Part shown: positions 1 through 8,518 of the stretch, in pieces
Numbering within the stretch: the stretch's first letter is position 1
Layout of the letters: every line of letters begins with the position of its first letter
NCBI RefSeq assembly: GCF_000518265.1
Contig: NZ_JADG01000009.1
Coordinates: 310,001-374,000 of the forward strand
Source of the DNA: Actinomadura oligospora ATCC 43269
Lineage (GTDB): Bacteria > Actinomycetota > Actinomycetes > Streptosporangiales > Streptosporangiaceae
Length of the DNA stretch: 64,000 nucleotides
Direction: 5' to 3'
Position numbers and translations under genes: made by a program
The notes under the pieces: generated by a model
Told to the model about the DNA's origin: nothing
The model's database searches: none
What the model saw: the letters and a program-made list of their open reading frames with translations, nothing else

Positions 1-1228
1 CGCCGAGGGTCTGCAGCAGGTAGACCGCGACCAGCCAGAGCAGCGACACCTTGACCGTCCCGCCGTGGGTGGCCTGCGAGGCCAGGGACATGACGACGAA
101 CGACAGGCCGCTCAGGACCAGCGCGACCCCGAACTTCATGCCGGTGGACGCGCGGTTGCCGAGGCGCAGCCAGAGCCAGGCGAAGAACGCCGAGAAGGCG
201 ATCACCAGGATCGGGTTGATGTTCTGCGTCCAGGACGCGGGCATGTGCCAGCCGAACACGGTCAGGTTCACGTTGTCGTTGGCGAAGATGTTCAGCGGCC
301 CGGCCGCCTGGTCGAAGATCATCCAGAACAGGGCGGCGGCGAGGAACAGCCACACGTAGGCGCGCAGCTTGGTCCGCTCGTCCGCGCTGACCTCGTGGCT
401 GCGGAACATGTAGCCGAAGTAGACGACCGGGACGACGATCGCCAGGATCGTGAGCGCGACGGTCACGGCGTCCACGGTGAGGGTGCCGGTGGCGATCGCG
501 ATCAGGATGATCGCGACGACGACGGCGGCCACCACGGCGAAGACCCGGACGAACCGGGAGCGCTCCTCCGGGGAGAGCCGGTGGCCGGGCTCGTCGCCGA
601 CGCCCCGCAGGTGCTTGCTCCCGAGGACGTACTGGACGAGGCCGAGCGCCATGCCGACCGCGGCGGCGCCGAACCCGAGGTGCCAGTTGACGTTCTGGCC
701 GAGGTAGCCGACCACGAACGGCGCGAGCGAGCCGATGTTGATGCCCATGTAGAACAGCGAGAAGGCCGAGTCGCGGCGGGCGCTGTCCTCACCGATGTAG
801 AGCTTGCCGACCATCGTGGAGATGTTCGGCTTGAGCAGGCCGGTGCCGAGGATGATGAGCGCGAGGCCGAGGTAGACGAAGCCGGATCCGGCGGGGATGG
901 CCATCGAGATGTGGCCCGTCATGATCACGAATCCGCCGACCAGGACGGCCTTGCGGGCGCCGAGGACGCGGTCGGCGACCCAGCCGCCGGGCAGCGCGAC
1001 GAAGTAGACCATCGCCATGTAGACGCCGAGCAGGGCCTTGGCCGTGCCCTCGGCCATGCCGAGTCCCGAGTCGGACGGCGGCGCGATCAGGAACAGGACC
1101 AGGATCGCGCGCAGCCCGTAGAAGCTGAACCGTTCCCACATCTCGGTGAAGAACAGCGTGGCCAGCCCCCACGGGTGGCCGAAGAACGTGCGCCCCCCGG
1201 GAGCGGGTTCCGACGTCGTTGTCGCCAT
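1..1228 (-). CDS. POT/PTR-family peptide MFS transporter, 3' end outside window
   Basis: Reading the minus strand from an ATG at 1228 gives 409 open codons to the window edge with no stop. Near residues 28-42 it has TEMWERFSFYGLRA, which matches the ExxERFxYYG helix-1 signature of proton-coupled oligopeptide transporters (POT/PTR2). Many hydrophobic helices follow, with GLLKPNISTMVG and SLFYMGINIGS, also typical of the family. Full-length bacterial members have about 480-500 residues, so roughly 80 C-terminal residues lie left of position 1. Expected role: proton-driven uptake of di/tripeptides across the cytoplasmic membrane. It is divergent from the acyl-CoA ligase at 1441; the 212 bp between them must carry both promoters. 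Family assignment is firm, substrate is not known. Confidence 0.9.
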   Translation of the reverse strand, partial: MATTTSEPAPGGRTFFGHPWGLATLFFTEMWERFSFYGLRAILVLFLIAPPSDSGLGMAEGTAKALLGVYMAMVYFVALPGGWVADRVLGARKAVLVGGFVIMTGHISMAIPAGSGFVYLGLALIILGTGLLKPNISTMVGKLYIGEDSARRDSAFSLFYMGINIGSLAPFVVGYLGQNVNWHLGFGAAAVGMALGLVQYVLGSKHLRGVGDEPGHRLSPEERSRFVRVFAVVAAVVVAIILIAIATGTLTVDAVTVALTILAIVVPVVYFGYMFRSHEVSADERTKLRAYVWLFLAAALFWMIFDQAAGPLNIFANDNVNLTVFGWHMPASWTQNINPILVIAFSAFFAWLWLRLGNRASTGMKFGVALVLSGLSFVVMSLASQATHGGTVKVSLLWLVAVYLLQTLG

Positions 1229-1440
1229 GCGGTTTCGTTGTCCCCCCACAGTCGCCGCGACCGGCACGACAGCCCCCCACCGGCGCTCCTCGCGGAACGT
1301 ACCCGTGTGGTCGCGGAATGAAAGACCGGACAAAAGAGTACTCCGGGGACGAACGTGCCCAATCCGATCTTGCCGGGGGCGTGGTGCGCGTGGTGCGATG
1401 GGCCGCCTATAAGTGCTTACTGACATCCTCGGAGGGCGCG

Positions 1441-3237
1441 ATGAGCACGATCTGCACGGAGCTGGCCGGCACCGCCGGGCGGCACGGCGGCCGGCCCGCC
1501 TACTCCGACCGGGTGGACGGCGCGTGGCGGACCCGCACGTGGTCGCAGCTCCGGGACGACGCGCTGGTGGCCGCCGCCGGGTTCGCCGCGCTCGGCCTGG
1601 CCTCCGGCGACGTGGTCGCGCTGATGATGCCGAACCGGTCCGAGCACGTCCTGGCCGACCTCGGCGCGGTCCACGCGGGCGGCGTCCCCACCACGGTCTA
1701 CGCCACCCTCGCCGCCGACCAGATCGGGTTCATCGCCGCCGACTGCCGCGCCCGCCTCGCCGTCCTGGACGGACGCGACCAGCTGGACCGCTGGCTGCCC
1801 GTCCTCGACCGGCTGCCGGACCTGCGCCGCGTCATCGTCGTGGACGCCGCCGCCTGCCCGCCGGGCGACCGCTTCCTGACCTGGGACGCCCTCCTGGACC
1901 TCGGCCGCGCCCACCTCGCCGCGGACGCCGCGGGCGTCGAGGCCCGCTGGCGCGCGGTCGCGCCGTCCGACACCCTGACCCTGCTCTACACCTCGGGCAC
2001 CACGGGCGAGCCGAAGGGCGTGCCGATCACGCACGCCATGGCGCTCGCCGAGACCGCGATGGTGGACGCCGTCTCGATCCTGCCCGAGCACAACGCGGCG
2101 ATCTCCTACCTGCCGTTCGCGCACGTCGCCGACCGGGTGCTCAGCTACTACCTGCCGATCCGGCGCGCCGCGCACGTCCACTTCTGCCCGGATCCGGCGC
2201 AGCTCACGGCCGTCCTGCGGGACGTCCGGCCGCACGGCTTCTTCGGCGTCCCGCGCGTCTGGGAGAAGATCATGGCGGGGATCCAGGCCGTCCTCGCGGG
2301 CGAGCCGGACGAGGGCAGGCGGCGCGCGGTCGAGGCGGCCCTCGACGCCGGACGCGCCTATGTGACCGCGCAGGAGCACGGCAACGTCCTCACCCCCGGG
2401 ATCGAGGCGGCGTTCACGCGCGCCGACGCGGCCGTCCTGTCCCCCATGCGCGGGCTGCTCGGGCTGGACCGGGTCGTCCAGGCGTCCAGCGCCGCCGCAC
2501 CCCTGCCCGTGGAGGTGGCCCGGTTCTTCGCCGGACTCGGCCTGAAGATCTTCGACGCGTACGGGATGACCGAGACCACCGGCGCGGTCACCGCCAACCT
2601 CGACGACCACTTCAAGCTCGGCACCGTCGGCCGCCCCTTCCCCGGTGTCGAGCTCCGGCTGGACGACGACGGCGAGATCCTCGTCCGCGGCGCGACCGTC
2701 ACCCCCGGCTACCTCGGCCGCCCGGACGCCACCGCGGACGCGTTCACCCCCGACGGCTTCCTGCGCACCGGCGACATCGGCGCCCTCGACGCGGACGGCT
2801 TCCTGCGCGTCGTCGACCGGAAGAAGGAGATCATCATCACGGCGGGCGGCGAGAACGTCGCGCCGTCCCTCGTCGAGAACCTGCTGAAGGAGCACCCCCT
2901 GGTCGGGCAGGCCCTGGCGTTCGGCGACCGCCGCCCCCACCTGGTGGCCCTCATCACCCTGGACGGCGAGGTCGCGCCCGTCTGGGCCGCCGCCCACGGC
3001 ATCGACACCACCGACACGGCCGCGCTCGCCGAACATCCCCTGGTGCTGGAGGAGATCGGGCACGCCGTGGACGACGCCAACACCCGGCTGGCCCGCGTCC
3101 AGCAGGTCAAGAGGTGGCGGCTGCTGCCCGCCGAGTGGACGGCCGAGTCCGAGGAGCTCACGCCCACCCTGAAGCTCCGGCGGCGCGTCGTCCACGCCAA
3201 GTACGCCGACGCGCTCGCCTCCCTTTACACCCCATAA
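1441..3237 (+). CDS. Long-chain fatty acid-CoA ligase (AMP-forming)
   Basis: 598 residues, the usual length for FadD15-type long-chain acyl-CoA synthetases. The adenylation P-loop is LLYTSGTTGEPKG (about residues 180-192); AYGMTETTG gives the A5 motif, RTGDIG the A7 motif, and DRKKEIIITAGGENVAP the fatty-acyl linker and A8 region. A C-terminal Lys suited to adenylate formation lies in the conserved TPTLKLRR. It should activate free fatty acids with ATP and CoA in the cytoplasm. The ATG at 1441 is preferred over upstream in-frame codons because GGAGGG lies just before it and because homologues start near this point. It stands alone, followed by the tRNA-Sec gene. Confidence 0.92.
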   Translation: MSTICTELAGTAGRHGGRPAYSDRVDGAWRTRTWSQLRDDALVAAAGFAALGLASGDVVALMMPNRSEHVLADLGAVHAGGVPTTVYATLAADQIGFIAADCRARLAVLDGRDQLDRWLPVLDRLPDLRRVIVVDAAACPPGDRFLTWDALLDLGRAHLAADAAGVEARWRAVAPSDTLTLLYTSGTTGEPKGVPITHAMALAETAMVDAVSILPEHNAAISYLPFAHVADRVLSYYLPIRRAAHVHFCPDPAQLTAVLRDVRPHGFFGVPRVWEKIMAGIQAVLAGEPDEGRRRAVEAALDAGRAYVTAQEHGNVLTPGIEAAFTRADAAVLSPMRGLLGLDRVVQASSAAAPLPVEVARFFAGLGLKIFDAYGMTETTGAVTANLDDHFKLGTVGRPFPGVELRLDDDGEILVRGATVTPGYLGRPDATADAFTPDGFLRTGDIGALDADGFLRVVDRKKEIIITAGGENVAPSLVENLLKEHPLVGQALAFGDRRPHLVALITLDGEVAPVWAAAHGIDTTDTAALAEHPLVLEEIGHAVDDANTRLARVQQVKRWRLLPAEWTAESEELTPTLKLRRRVVHAKYADALASLYTP

Positions 3238-3256
3238 CCCCGCTAAGCTCCCGCCC

Positions 3257-3349
3257 GGAGGCGGATGAGCGCCTGGTGGCCTCCCCTGCCTTCAAAGCAG
3301 GTGGTCCCGAGGACCTCGGGACGGCGGGTTCGATCCCCGCCCGCCTCCG
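3257..3349 (+). tRNA. selC: tRNA-Sec (anticodon UCA)
   Basis: An 8-bp acceptor stem (GGAGGCGG at 3257-3264 with CCGCCTCC at 3341-3348) is one pair longer than in normal tRNAs and is the hallmark of bacterial tRNA-Sec. The anticodon arm is CCTGC-CTTCAAA-GCAGG (3285-3301) with anticodon TCA at 3292-3294. The extra arm is very long: GTCCCGAG pairs with CTCGGGAC. The T arm is GCGGG-TTCGATC-CCCGC (3324-3340), the discriminator is G3349, and CCA is not encoded. It reads UGA as selenocysteine when SelB and a SECIS are present. No selA, selB or selD lies in the window. Confidence 0.95.
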
Positions 3350-3422
3350 ATCCCTGTCCGCGCCGCGTCGGGCGGAGACCGGCCGTTTGGATGTCGGCTG
3401 GTCAGGTCCCTAATCTCTGCCC

Positions 3423-4421
3423 ATGAACCGCCTCTCACCCGCACGGCGCAAGGTCGCCCTCCTCGTCTTCGACGGGGTCAAGATGCTCGATTTCGCGGGT
3501 CCGGCGGAGGTGTTCGTCGAGGCGAACCAGTCCCTCGCGGACGGCTACGAGATCGTCCTGCTGTCCGCCGACGGACGCGACGTCATGACCTCGATCGGCG
3601 TGCGGGTCGGGGTGTCGGGCGCGGCGGGCGACGCGCGCGACTTCGACACGGTGATGGTCCCGGGCAGCGAACTGCCGCCCGGCGCGTTCGTCACCCCGCA
3701 GGTGAAGGAGGCCGCGGCGCACCTGGCCCGGCACACCCGCAGGCTGGCCTCGGTCTGCAGCGGCGCGTTCGTCCTCGCCGAGTTGGGCCTGCTCGACGGG
3801 AAGCGGGCGACGACCCACTGGAAGTTCGCCGCGGACCTCGCGCGCCGCCACCCCGCGGTCACCGTCGAGCCGGACTCGATCTTCGTCCGGGACGGCCGCA
3901 CCTACTCCTCGGCCGGAGTGGCGGCGGGCATGGACCTCGCGCTGGCCCTGGTGGAGGAGGACCACGGGGCGGACGTGGCCCGGCGGGTCGCGCAGTCCAT
4001 CCTGGTGTACATGCAGCGGGCGGGCGGCCAGTCGCAGTTCTCGGCGTCGCTGCGCGGACCGGTGCCGCGCAGCCCCCTCGTCCGGGACGTCGCCGACCTG
4101 ATCCGGGCCGACCCGGCGCGGCACCACACGGTCGCCGGGCTCGCCGCCCAGGCGCGCGTCAGCCCCCGGCACCTGACCCGGCTGTTCCGCCTCGAGCTGG
4201 AACGGTCCCCGACCGAGTTCATCGCCGAGATGCGCTTCGAGCGGGCCACCGAGCTCCTGGACGCGGGGCACACGGTCACCGAGAGCGCCGAGATCGCCGG
4301 GTTCGGCAGCGCGGAGGGCATGCGCCGCGCCTTCGTGTCCCGCCTGGGCATCTCGCCGAAGAAGTACCAGCAGCGCTTCCAGTCGACCGGCAACGGACGC
4401 GGACGGCCCGAACGCGTCTGA
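3423..4421 (+). CDS. GlxA-family transcriptional regulator (DJ-1/PfpI domain plus AraC HTH)
   Basis: 332 residues. The N-terminal part (about 10-185) is a DJ-1/PfpI class I amidotransferase-like fold with the nucleophile-elbow Cys in LASVCSGAFVLAELG. The C-terminal ~100 residues form an AraC/XylS double helix-turn-helix (HTVAGLAAQARVSPRHLTR and the ITESAEIAGFGS-like second helix pair). Proteins of this architecture are cytoplasmic activators or repressors that sense small metabolites; the ligand is unknown here. Its stop codon region overlaps the first unit of a ~20-nt repeat array that leads to the LuxR gene at 4617, so it may be transcribed with that gene or control it. Confidence 0.88.
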   Translation: MNRLSPARRKVALLVFDGVKMLDFAGPAEVFVEANQSLADGYEIVLLSADGRDVMTSIGVRVGVSGAAGDARDFDTVMVPGSELPPGAFVTPQVKEAAAHLARHTRRLASVCSGAFVLAELGLLDGKRATTHWKFAADLARRHPAVTVEPDSIFVRDGRTYSSAGVAAGMDLALALVEEDHGADVARRVAQSILVYMQRAGGQSQFSASLRGPVPRSPLVRDVADLIRADPARHHTVAGLAAQARVSPRHLTRLFRLELERSPTEFIAEMRFERATELLDAGHTVTESAEIAGFGSAEGMRRAFVSRLGISPKKYQQRFQSTGNGRGRPERV

Positions 4422-4539
4422 CGACGCGCGGGGGCATGTCCGGTGAGCGTCCGGGCGCGTCCGACACCGAGCCTGGCTTGTCTGATAGTGAGCAGACTTG
4501 TCCGAGAGCGTCTGGGATGTCTGACAGCAGGGGTTTCTT
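4415..4539 (+). repeat. Array of six degenerate ~20-nt direct repeats with TGTCnGACA-like core
   Basis: Units begin at 4415, 4437, 4458, 4479, 4499 and 4518, a spacing of 22, 21, 21, 20 and 19 nt, close to two helical turns. Each opens with (T/C)GTC(C/T)G, usually followed by A(C/T/G)A and a G/A-rich stretch. The best units contain the inverted repeat TGTC-n-GACA (TGTCTGACA at 4518). The array ends about 75 bp before the LuxR-family start at 4617. It looks like a multi-site operator; the protein that binds it is not known. Confidence 0.6.
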
Positions 4540-4616
4540 GGCCTGTTGAGGGGGGCGCTGGGAGCGTCCGGCGGGGAAGACTGTGTGCTGCGTCAAGTAC
4601 ACAGGAGGCCGATGTG

Positions 4617-7355
4617 ATGTCCAGGAGCCCCTTCGGCCTACTCGAAACGCCCGTGCTCCTCGGCCGACAGGCCGAACTCGACCGCGTTCTGCGCGTGGTC
4701 GAGGACGGGGAGCCGCCCGCGCTGCTGGTCACGGGCGAAGTGGGAGTGGGCAAGAGCGAACTGCTCGGGCAGGCCGCCCGGCACGCTCGTGACCAGGGGA
4801 TGACGGTGTTGGAGGGGCAGGGCGACGGCGTCCCCTACGGGTGCCTGAACCAGGCGCTGCATCCCCTTCTGGACGATCTCGACCAGCGGCAGCGGGCTGA
4901 GCTCGGTCCCGTGCTGGACCTCGGCGCGGACGCCGCTCCGGTCCCTCCCACGGCGGTCGGGACGGCCGTCCTGCGGCTGCTCGCGTCGCGCTTCGCGGCG
5001 CGTCCCGGGCTGCTGGTCATCGACGACCTCCACCTGGTCGACCGGCACTCCCTGCACGTGCTGAGCTTCGTCGTCCGGCGCGGCGCCCACGCGGGGGTGC
5101 GGACCCTCGCCGCCGGCGGGCCCGGCAGCGCCGACCGGCTCGGCCCCCAGGCCCCGGTCATGACGGTCGCCGGGCTCGGCGACGCCGACGCCGCCCGGCT
5201 GCTCGACGCCCAGCCACGACCCCCCGCGGGACGCGACCGGACGTGGATCCTGCGGCGGGCGGACGGCAACCCCCTGGCGCTCATCGACCTGGCGGCCGGG
5301 GTTCCGGCGGGCCGGACCGGCGGGCTGGACCTCGACGCGCGGCTGCGCGCGCTGCCCGACGGCCCGGCGCGGCTGCTGCTGCTCGCGGCGGCCGATCCGG
5401 ACGCCGCCGACCTCCCCACGATCATGGCCGCGGCCGGGACGGCACCGCACCTGGCGGACTGGCGGGCGGCCGAGGACGCCGGTCTCGTCACGCTCATCGA
5501 CCAGCGGGTGGTTTTCACCCACCCGCTGGTCGGCGCGGTCTGCTACCGGCGGGCCCCTGCCGAGGCGCGCCGCCGCGCCCACCGCGACCTCGCCGCGGTC
5601 ATCGACGAACCGGCCCGCCGGGCCCGGCACCTCGCGGCGGCCGTCGTCGGCTACGACGAGGACGTCGCGCGCATGCTGGAGGCGACCGCCGCCGAATCGG
5701 CGGACATGGTCGCGGCGGCGCGGGCGCTGGACTCGGCCGCCGACCTGTCCCCCGCCGCCCGGGACCGCGCCCGCCGCCGGGTGAAAACGCTGGTCGCGGC
5801 CGCCATGGCCGGTGAACGGGCCTGGGTGCACGAGCTGTGCGCGCAGGTCACCCGCGGCACCACCGACCCGGAACCGCTGGGCGTGGCGGCGGCCTGCGAA
5901 GCGATGGCCTCGTCTCTGACGGGACGGCAGCAGGAGGCCCGGCGGGTCGCGCTCGCCGCCCTGAACCGCCTGCCGGACCCGGCGGGCACGGCCGGACTCG
6001 CCCTCCGCGTCGTCGCGGCCATGGCCGGGTACCACGTGGGCGTCCGGCCCGAACCCGCCGAGCCCCCACGGCCGGACGGGACCGTCCGGCTCAAGGCGAC
6101 CGACGCGACCGACGCGACCGGCTTCGCCGCCGTGACCGACGGGCTCGACCGGACCGACGGGGGCGGCGGGATCGGTCAGGCGGTGGAGGAGCTGGTCGCG
6201 GTCATCGCGGATCCGGCGTCCGCGGCCGGGGTCGTCCAGCGGCGGGGGCCCGAGCGGCACGTGCGGGACGAGCCGATGTGGCTCGCCGCGCGGGGGGTGG
6301 TCGCCTGGTTCGCCGACGAGCCGGAGCAGTGCGTCGACCATCTCGAACGCCTCCGGTGCGCGGCGCCCGGGCACCACGGCCCGCTGGCGCCGTGCCTGGC
6401 GCCGCTGGCGTCGGCCCTGATCGACACCGGGCGCTGGGACCGGGCGGACGAGGTGCTGGCCGAGGCCGGACGGCTGGCCGCCGTCCACGGCCTGACCAGG
6501 CTGGACGGGGAGGTCACCGCGCTCGGCGTCACGCTGGACGCGCTGCGCGGACGGCCCGCCCCGTCGCCGGAGTGGCCGTCGTTCTGCCCCGAGGACAACC
6601 GCGCCACGCACGCGCTCCTGCTGCACGCGGCGGGGACGCGGGCCGCGGCGGCCGGAGACCACGAGGAGGCGTACCGGCGGTTCCGCGCGCTCTGGGACGC
6701 CGACGGCCGTGAACCGCTGCACCACGTCCTGTCGATGCGTTCGATCGTGGAACTGGCCTCGGCCGCCCGCCACACCGGACGCGCCGAGGAGGTGGCGGGC
6801 CCGCTCGCCGCGGCCCGTGAGGCGGCGGGGCCGCGGCCGACGACCCGCATGACGCTGCTGCTGCACCACGCGGCCGCCCTGCTGGACGACTCGGCGGCGG
6901 CCGAGCGGCACTACCGGCTCGCCGTGGTCAACCCGGCCGGGGAACAGTGGCCGCTGTCGCGGGCCCGGGCCCGCCTCGACTACGCGCAGTGGCTGCGGCG
7001 CCGCCGCCGTCCCTCGGAGGCCCGGCCGCTGCTGGCCGCGGCCCGCGACACCTTCGCCATGCTCGGCGCGGAGCCGTGGACGCTGATCGCCCTGGCCGAG
7101 CTGCGCGCCGCCGGGGTCGTCCCGGCGTCCTCCGAGGCCGTCCCGGCGTCCGCCGGGGAGCCGGCGGGTCTCGACGCCCTGACGGCGCAGGAGCAGCGGA
7201 TCGTCCGGCTGGCCGCGCAGGGCCTGGGGAACCGGGAGATCGGCGAGCGGCTGCGCCTGTCGCCGCGCACCGTCGGCTCCCACCTGTACCGCGTCTTCCC
7301 CAAGCTCGGGGTGAGCAGGCGGCACCAGCTGCGGGACGTCCTCGACGGTGCGTGA
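4617..7355 (+). CDS. LAL-type (large ATP-binding LuxR) transcriptional regulator
   Basis: 912 residues. The N-terminal AAA/NACHT-like ATPase has Walker A GEVGVGKSEL (about residues 42-51) and Walker B LLVIDDLHLVD. A long Ala-rich, TPR-like helical middle follows. The last ~60 residues are a LuxR HTH (LTAQEQRIVRLAAQGLGNRE ... PRTVGSHLYRVFPKLGV). LAL proteins of the MalT type act as ATP-dependent activators of secondary metabolism or catabolic operons. The ATG at 4617 is preceded by AGGAGG at optimal distance, so the longer open frame before it is not used. A small local repeat encodes ATDATDAT near residues 500-510. Target genes are unknown; the adjacent hydrolase cluster is a candidate. Confidence 0.88.
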   Translation: MSRSPFGLLETPVLLGRQAELDRVLRVVEDGEPPALLVTGEVGVGKSELLGQAARHARDQGMTVLEGQGDGVPYGCLNQALHPLLDDLDQRQRAELGPVLDLGADAAPVPPTAVGTAVLRLLASRFAARPGLLVIDDLHLVDRHSLHVLSFVVRRGAHAGVRTLAAGGPGSADRLGPQAPVMTVAGLGDADAARLLDAQPRPPAGRDRTWILRRADGNPLALIDLAAGVPAGRTGGLDLDARLRALPDGPARLLLLAAADPDAADLPTIMAAAGTAPHLADWRAAEDAGLVTLIDQRVVFTHPLVGAVCYRRAPAEARRRAHRDLAAVIDEPARRARHLAAAVVGYDEDVARMLEATAAESADMVAAARALDSAADLSPAARDRARRRVKTLVAAAMAGERAWVHELCAQVTRGTTDPEPLGVAAACEAMASSLTGRQQEARRVALAALNRLPDPAGTAGLALRVVAAMAGYHVGVRPEPAEPPRPDGTVRLKATDATDATGFAAVTDGLDRTDGGGGIGQAVEELVAVIADPASAAGVVQRRGPERHVRDEPMWLAARGVVAWFADEPEQCVDHLERLRCAAPGHHGPLAPCLAPLASALIDTGRWDRADEVLAEAGRLAAVHGLTRLDGEVTALGVTLDALRGRPAPSPEWPSFCPEDNRATHALLLHAAGTRAAAAGDHEEAYRRFRALWDADGREPLHHVLSMRSIVELASAARHTGRAEEVAGPLAAAREAAGPRPTTRMTLLLHHAAALLDDSAAAERHYRLAVVNPAGEQWPLSRARARLDYAQWLRRRRRPSEARPLLAAARDTFAMLGAEPWTLIALAELRAAGVVPASSEAVPASAGEPAGLDALTAQEQRIVRLAAQGLGNREIGERLRLSPRTVGSHLYRVFPKLGVSRRHQLRDVLDGA

Positions 7356-7432
7356 CGCCCTCCGGCCCCCGTCCCGACCGGCCCCACCAGCGGGTATGGT
7401 CGCTACGCTGTCCCCTGACGGAGGTGGGCGAC

Positions 7433-8407
7433 GTGGACGCTCGGGACGCTGACGGGCACGAGCCGGTGGTGCTCGACCCCCTGGTCCAGCGGCTCGTGGA
7501 CGCCGCCGCCGCCCCGCCGTACCTTCATCAGCTCGGCCCCCAGGACGGCCGCCAGGCCCTGGCCGAGGCGCAGGGGCACCACACCCTCCCGCCGGGGGTG
7601 CGCGCCGAGTTCAAGGTCGCGCCCGTCGGGCCGTCCGGGCTCACCGGGTTCTGGATCGTCCGCCCCGAGCGGGCGTCCGGGCCGCTGCCGACCGTGCTGT
7701 ACGTCCACGGCGGCCGGTGGATGCTGGGCGACCTCCACACCCACGGCCAGATCATCGGCGGGCTCGCGCTCGACTCGGGCGCGGCGTTCGTCGTCCCCGA
7801 GTACACCCGCACTCCGGAGGCGCGGTACCCGATCGCGCTGGAGGAGTGCTACGCGCTGCTGCTCTGGGCGCTGGGCGAGGCCGCGGGCCTCGGCCTCGAC
7901 CCGCACCGGGTCGCGGTCGCCGGGGACTGCGCGGGCGCCACGATCGCCGCCGCGCTCGCCCTGGTCACCAAGCAGCGTGGCGGTCCGCGGCTGCGCGGCC
8001 AGCTGCTGTACTACCCGCTCACCGACCCGAGCTGCTCCGGCGCGTCCCACCGGGAGTTCAGCGGCGACCCGCTCCTGCCGGGCGAGGCGGTCCGGTGGTA
8101 CTGGCGGCAGTACAGCGACGACGAGCGGCAGCTCGCCGAGTCCTTCGCCGCGCCGCTCCGCGCCACCGGCGAGGAGCTCGCCGGACTGCCCGACACGATG
8201 ATCATCTCGGCCGAGGCGGACGTCGCCCGCGACGACGGCGAGCAGTACGCCCGCAACCTGCGGAGCGCGGGCGTCGCCGTCACCGCCGTCCGCTACCTCG
8301 GCACCGTCCACGACTTCGCCTCGCTCACGGCTCTGCGCGACAGCCCGTCCACCCGCGCCGCGCTCCGCCAGGGCGGCGCCTTCCTCAAGGACGCCCTCTC
8401 CTTCTGA
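7433..8407 (+). CDS. HSL-family alpha/beta hydrolase with Cys in the nucleophile position
   Basis: 324 residues from a GTG at 7433 with GGAGG eight bases upstream. The hormone-sensitive-lipase-type oxyanion motif is VHGGRWM (about 91-97). The nucleophile elbow reads AGDCAGA, with Cys166 where esterases have Ser (GDSAGG). The acid is Asp263 (SAEADVARDDGE) and the base His293 (GTVHDF). The next gene (8519) is a paralogue with a normal GDSVGG elbow. The rest of the fold looks intact, so this is either a Cys-triad hydrolase, a weakened enzyme, or one with a non-hydrolytic function. Cytoplasmic, no signal peptide seen. Confidence 0.85.
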   Translation: MDARDADGHEPVVLDPLVQRLVDAAAAPPYLHQLGPQDGRQALAEAQGHHTLPPGVRAEFKVAPVGPSGLTGFWIVRPERASGPLPTVLYVHGGRWMLGDLHTHGQIIGGLALDSGAAFVVPEYTRTPEARYPIALEECYALLLWALGEAAGLGLDPHRVAVAGDCAGATIAAALALVTKQRGGPRLRGQLLYYPLTDPSCSGASHREFSGDPLLPGEAVRWYWRQYSDDERQLAESFAAPLRATGEELAGLPDTMIISAEADVARDDGEQYARNLRSAGVAVTAVRYLGTVHDFASLTALRDSPSTRAALRQGGAFLKDALSF

Positions 8408-8518
8408 GCAGCCGCTTCGGCGGCCCGGGGCGTTGTGGCGATGACCGAGATGACTGAATCCCGGTAGGGCAGTCGACCGACTGATGTCCCATGGACGGCA
8501 GGCCGGGAAGCTGGACCC

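Noticed and set aside
1417..3195. Long open frame on the minus strand across the acyl-CoA ligase gene
   Set aside because: Antisense shadow produced by GC-rich third positions; its product is low-complexity and lacks any motif, while the plus strand encodes a complete ligase.
4415..4539. CRISPR-like array
   Set aside because: Repeats are only ~20 nt from start to start, degenerate, without spacers, and no cas gene is present.
4638..7325. An 895-codon minus-strand frame opposite the LAL gene
   Set aside because: Mirror frame of a GC-rich gene; the plus-strand protein has ATPase and LuxR motifs, the minus one has none.
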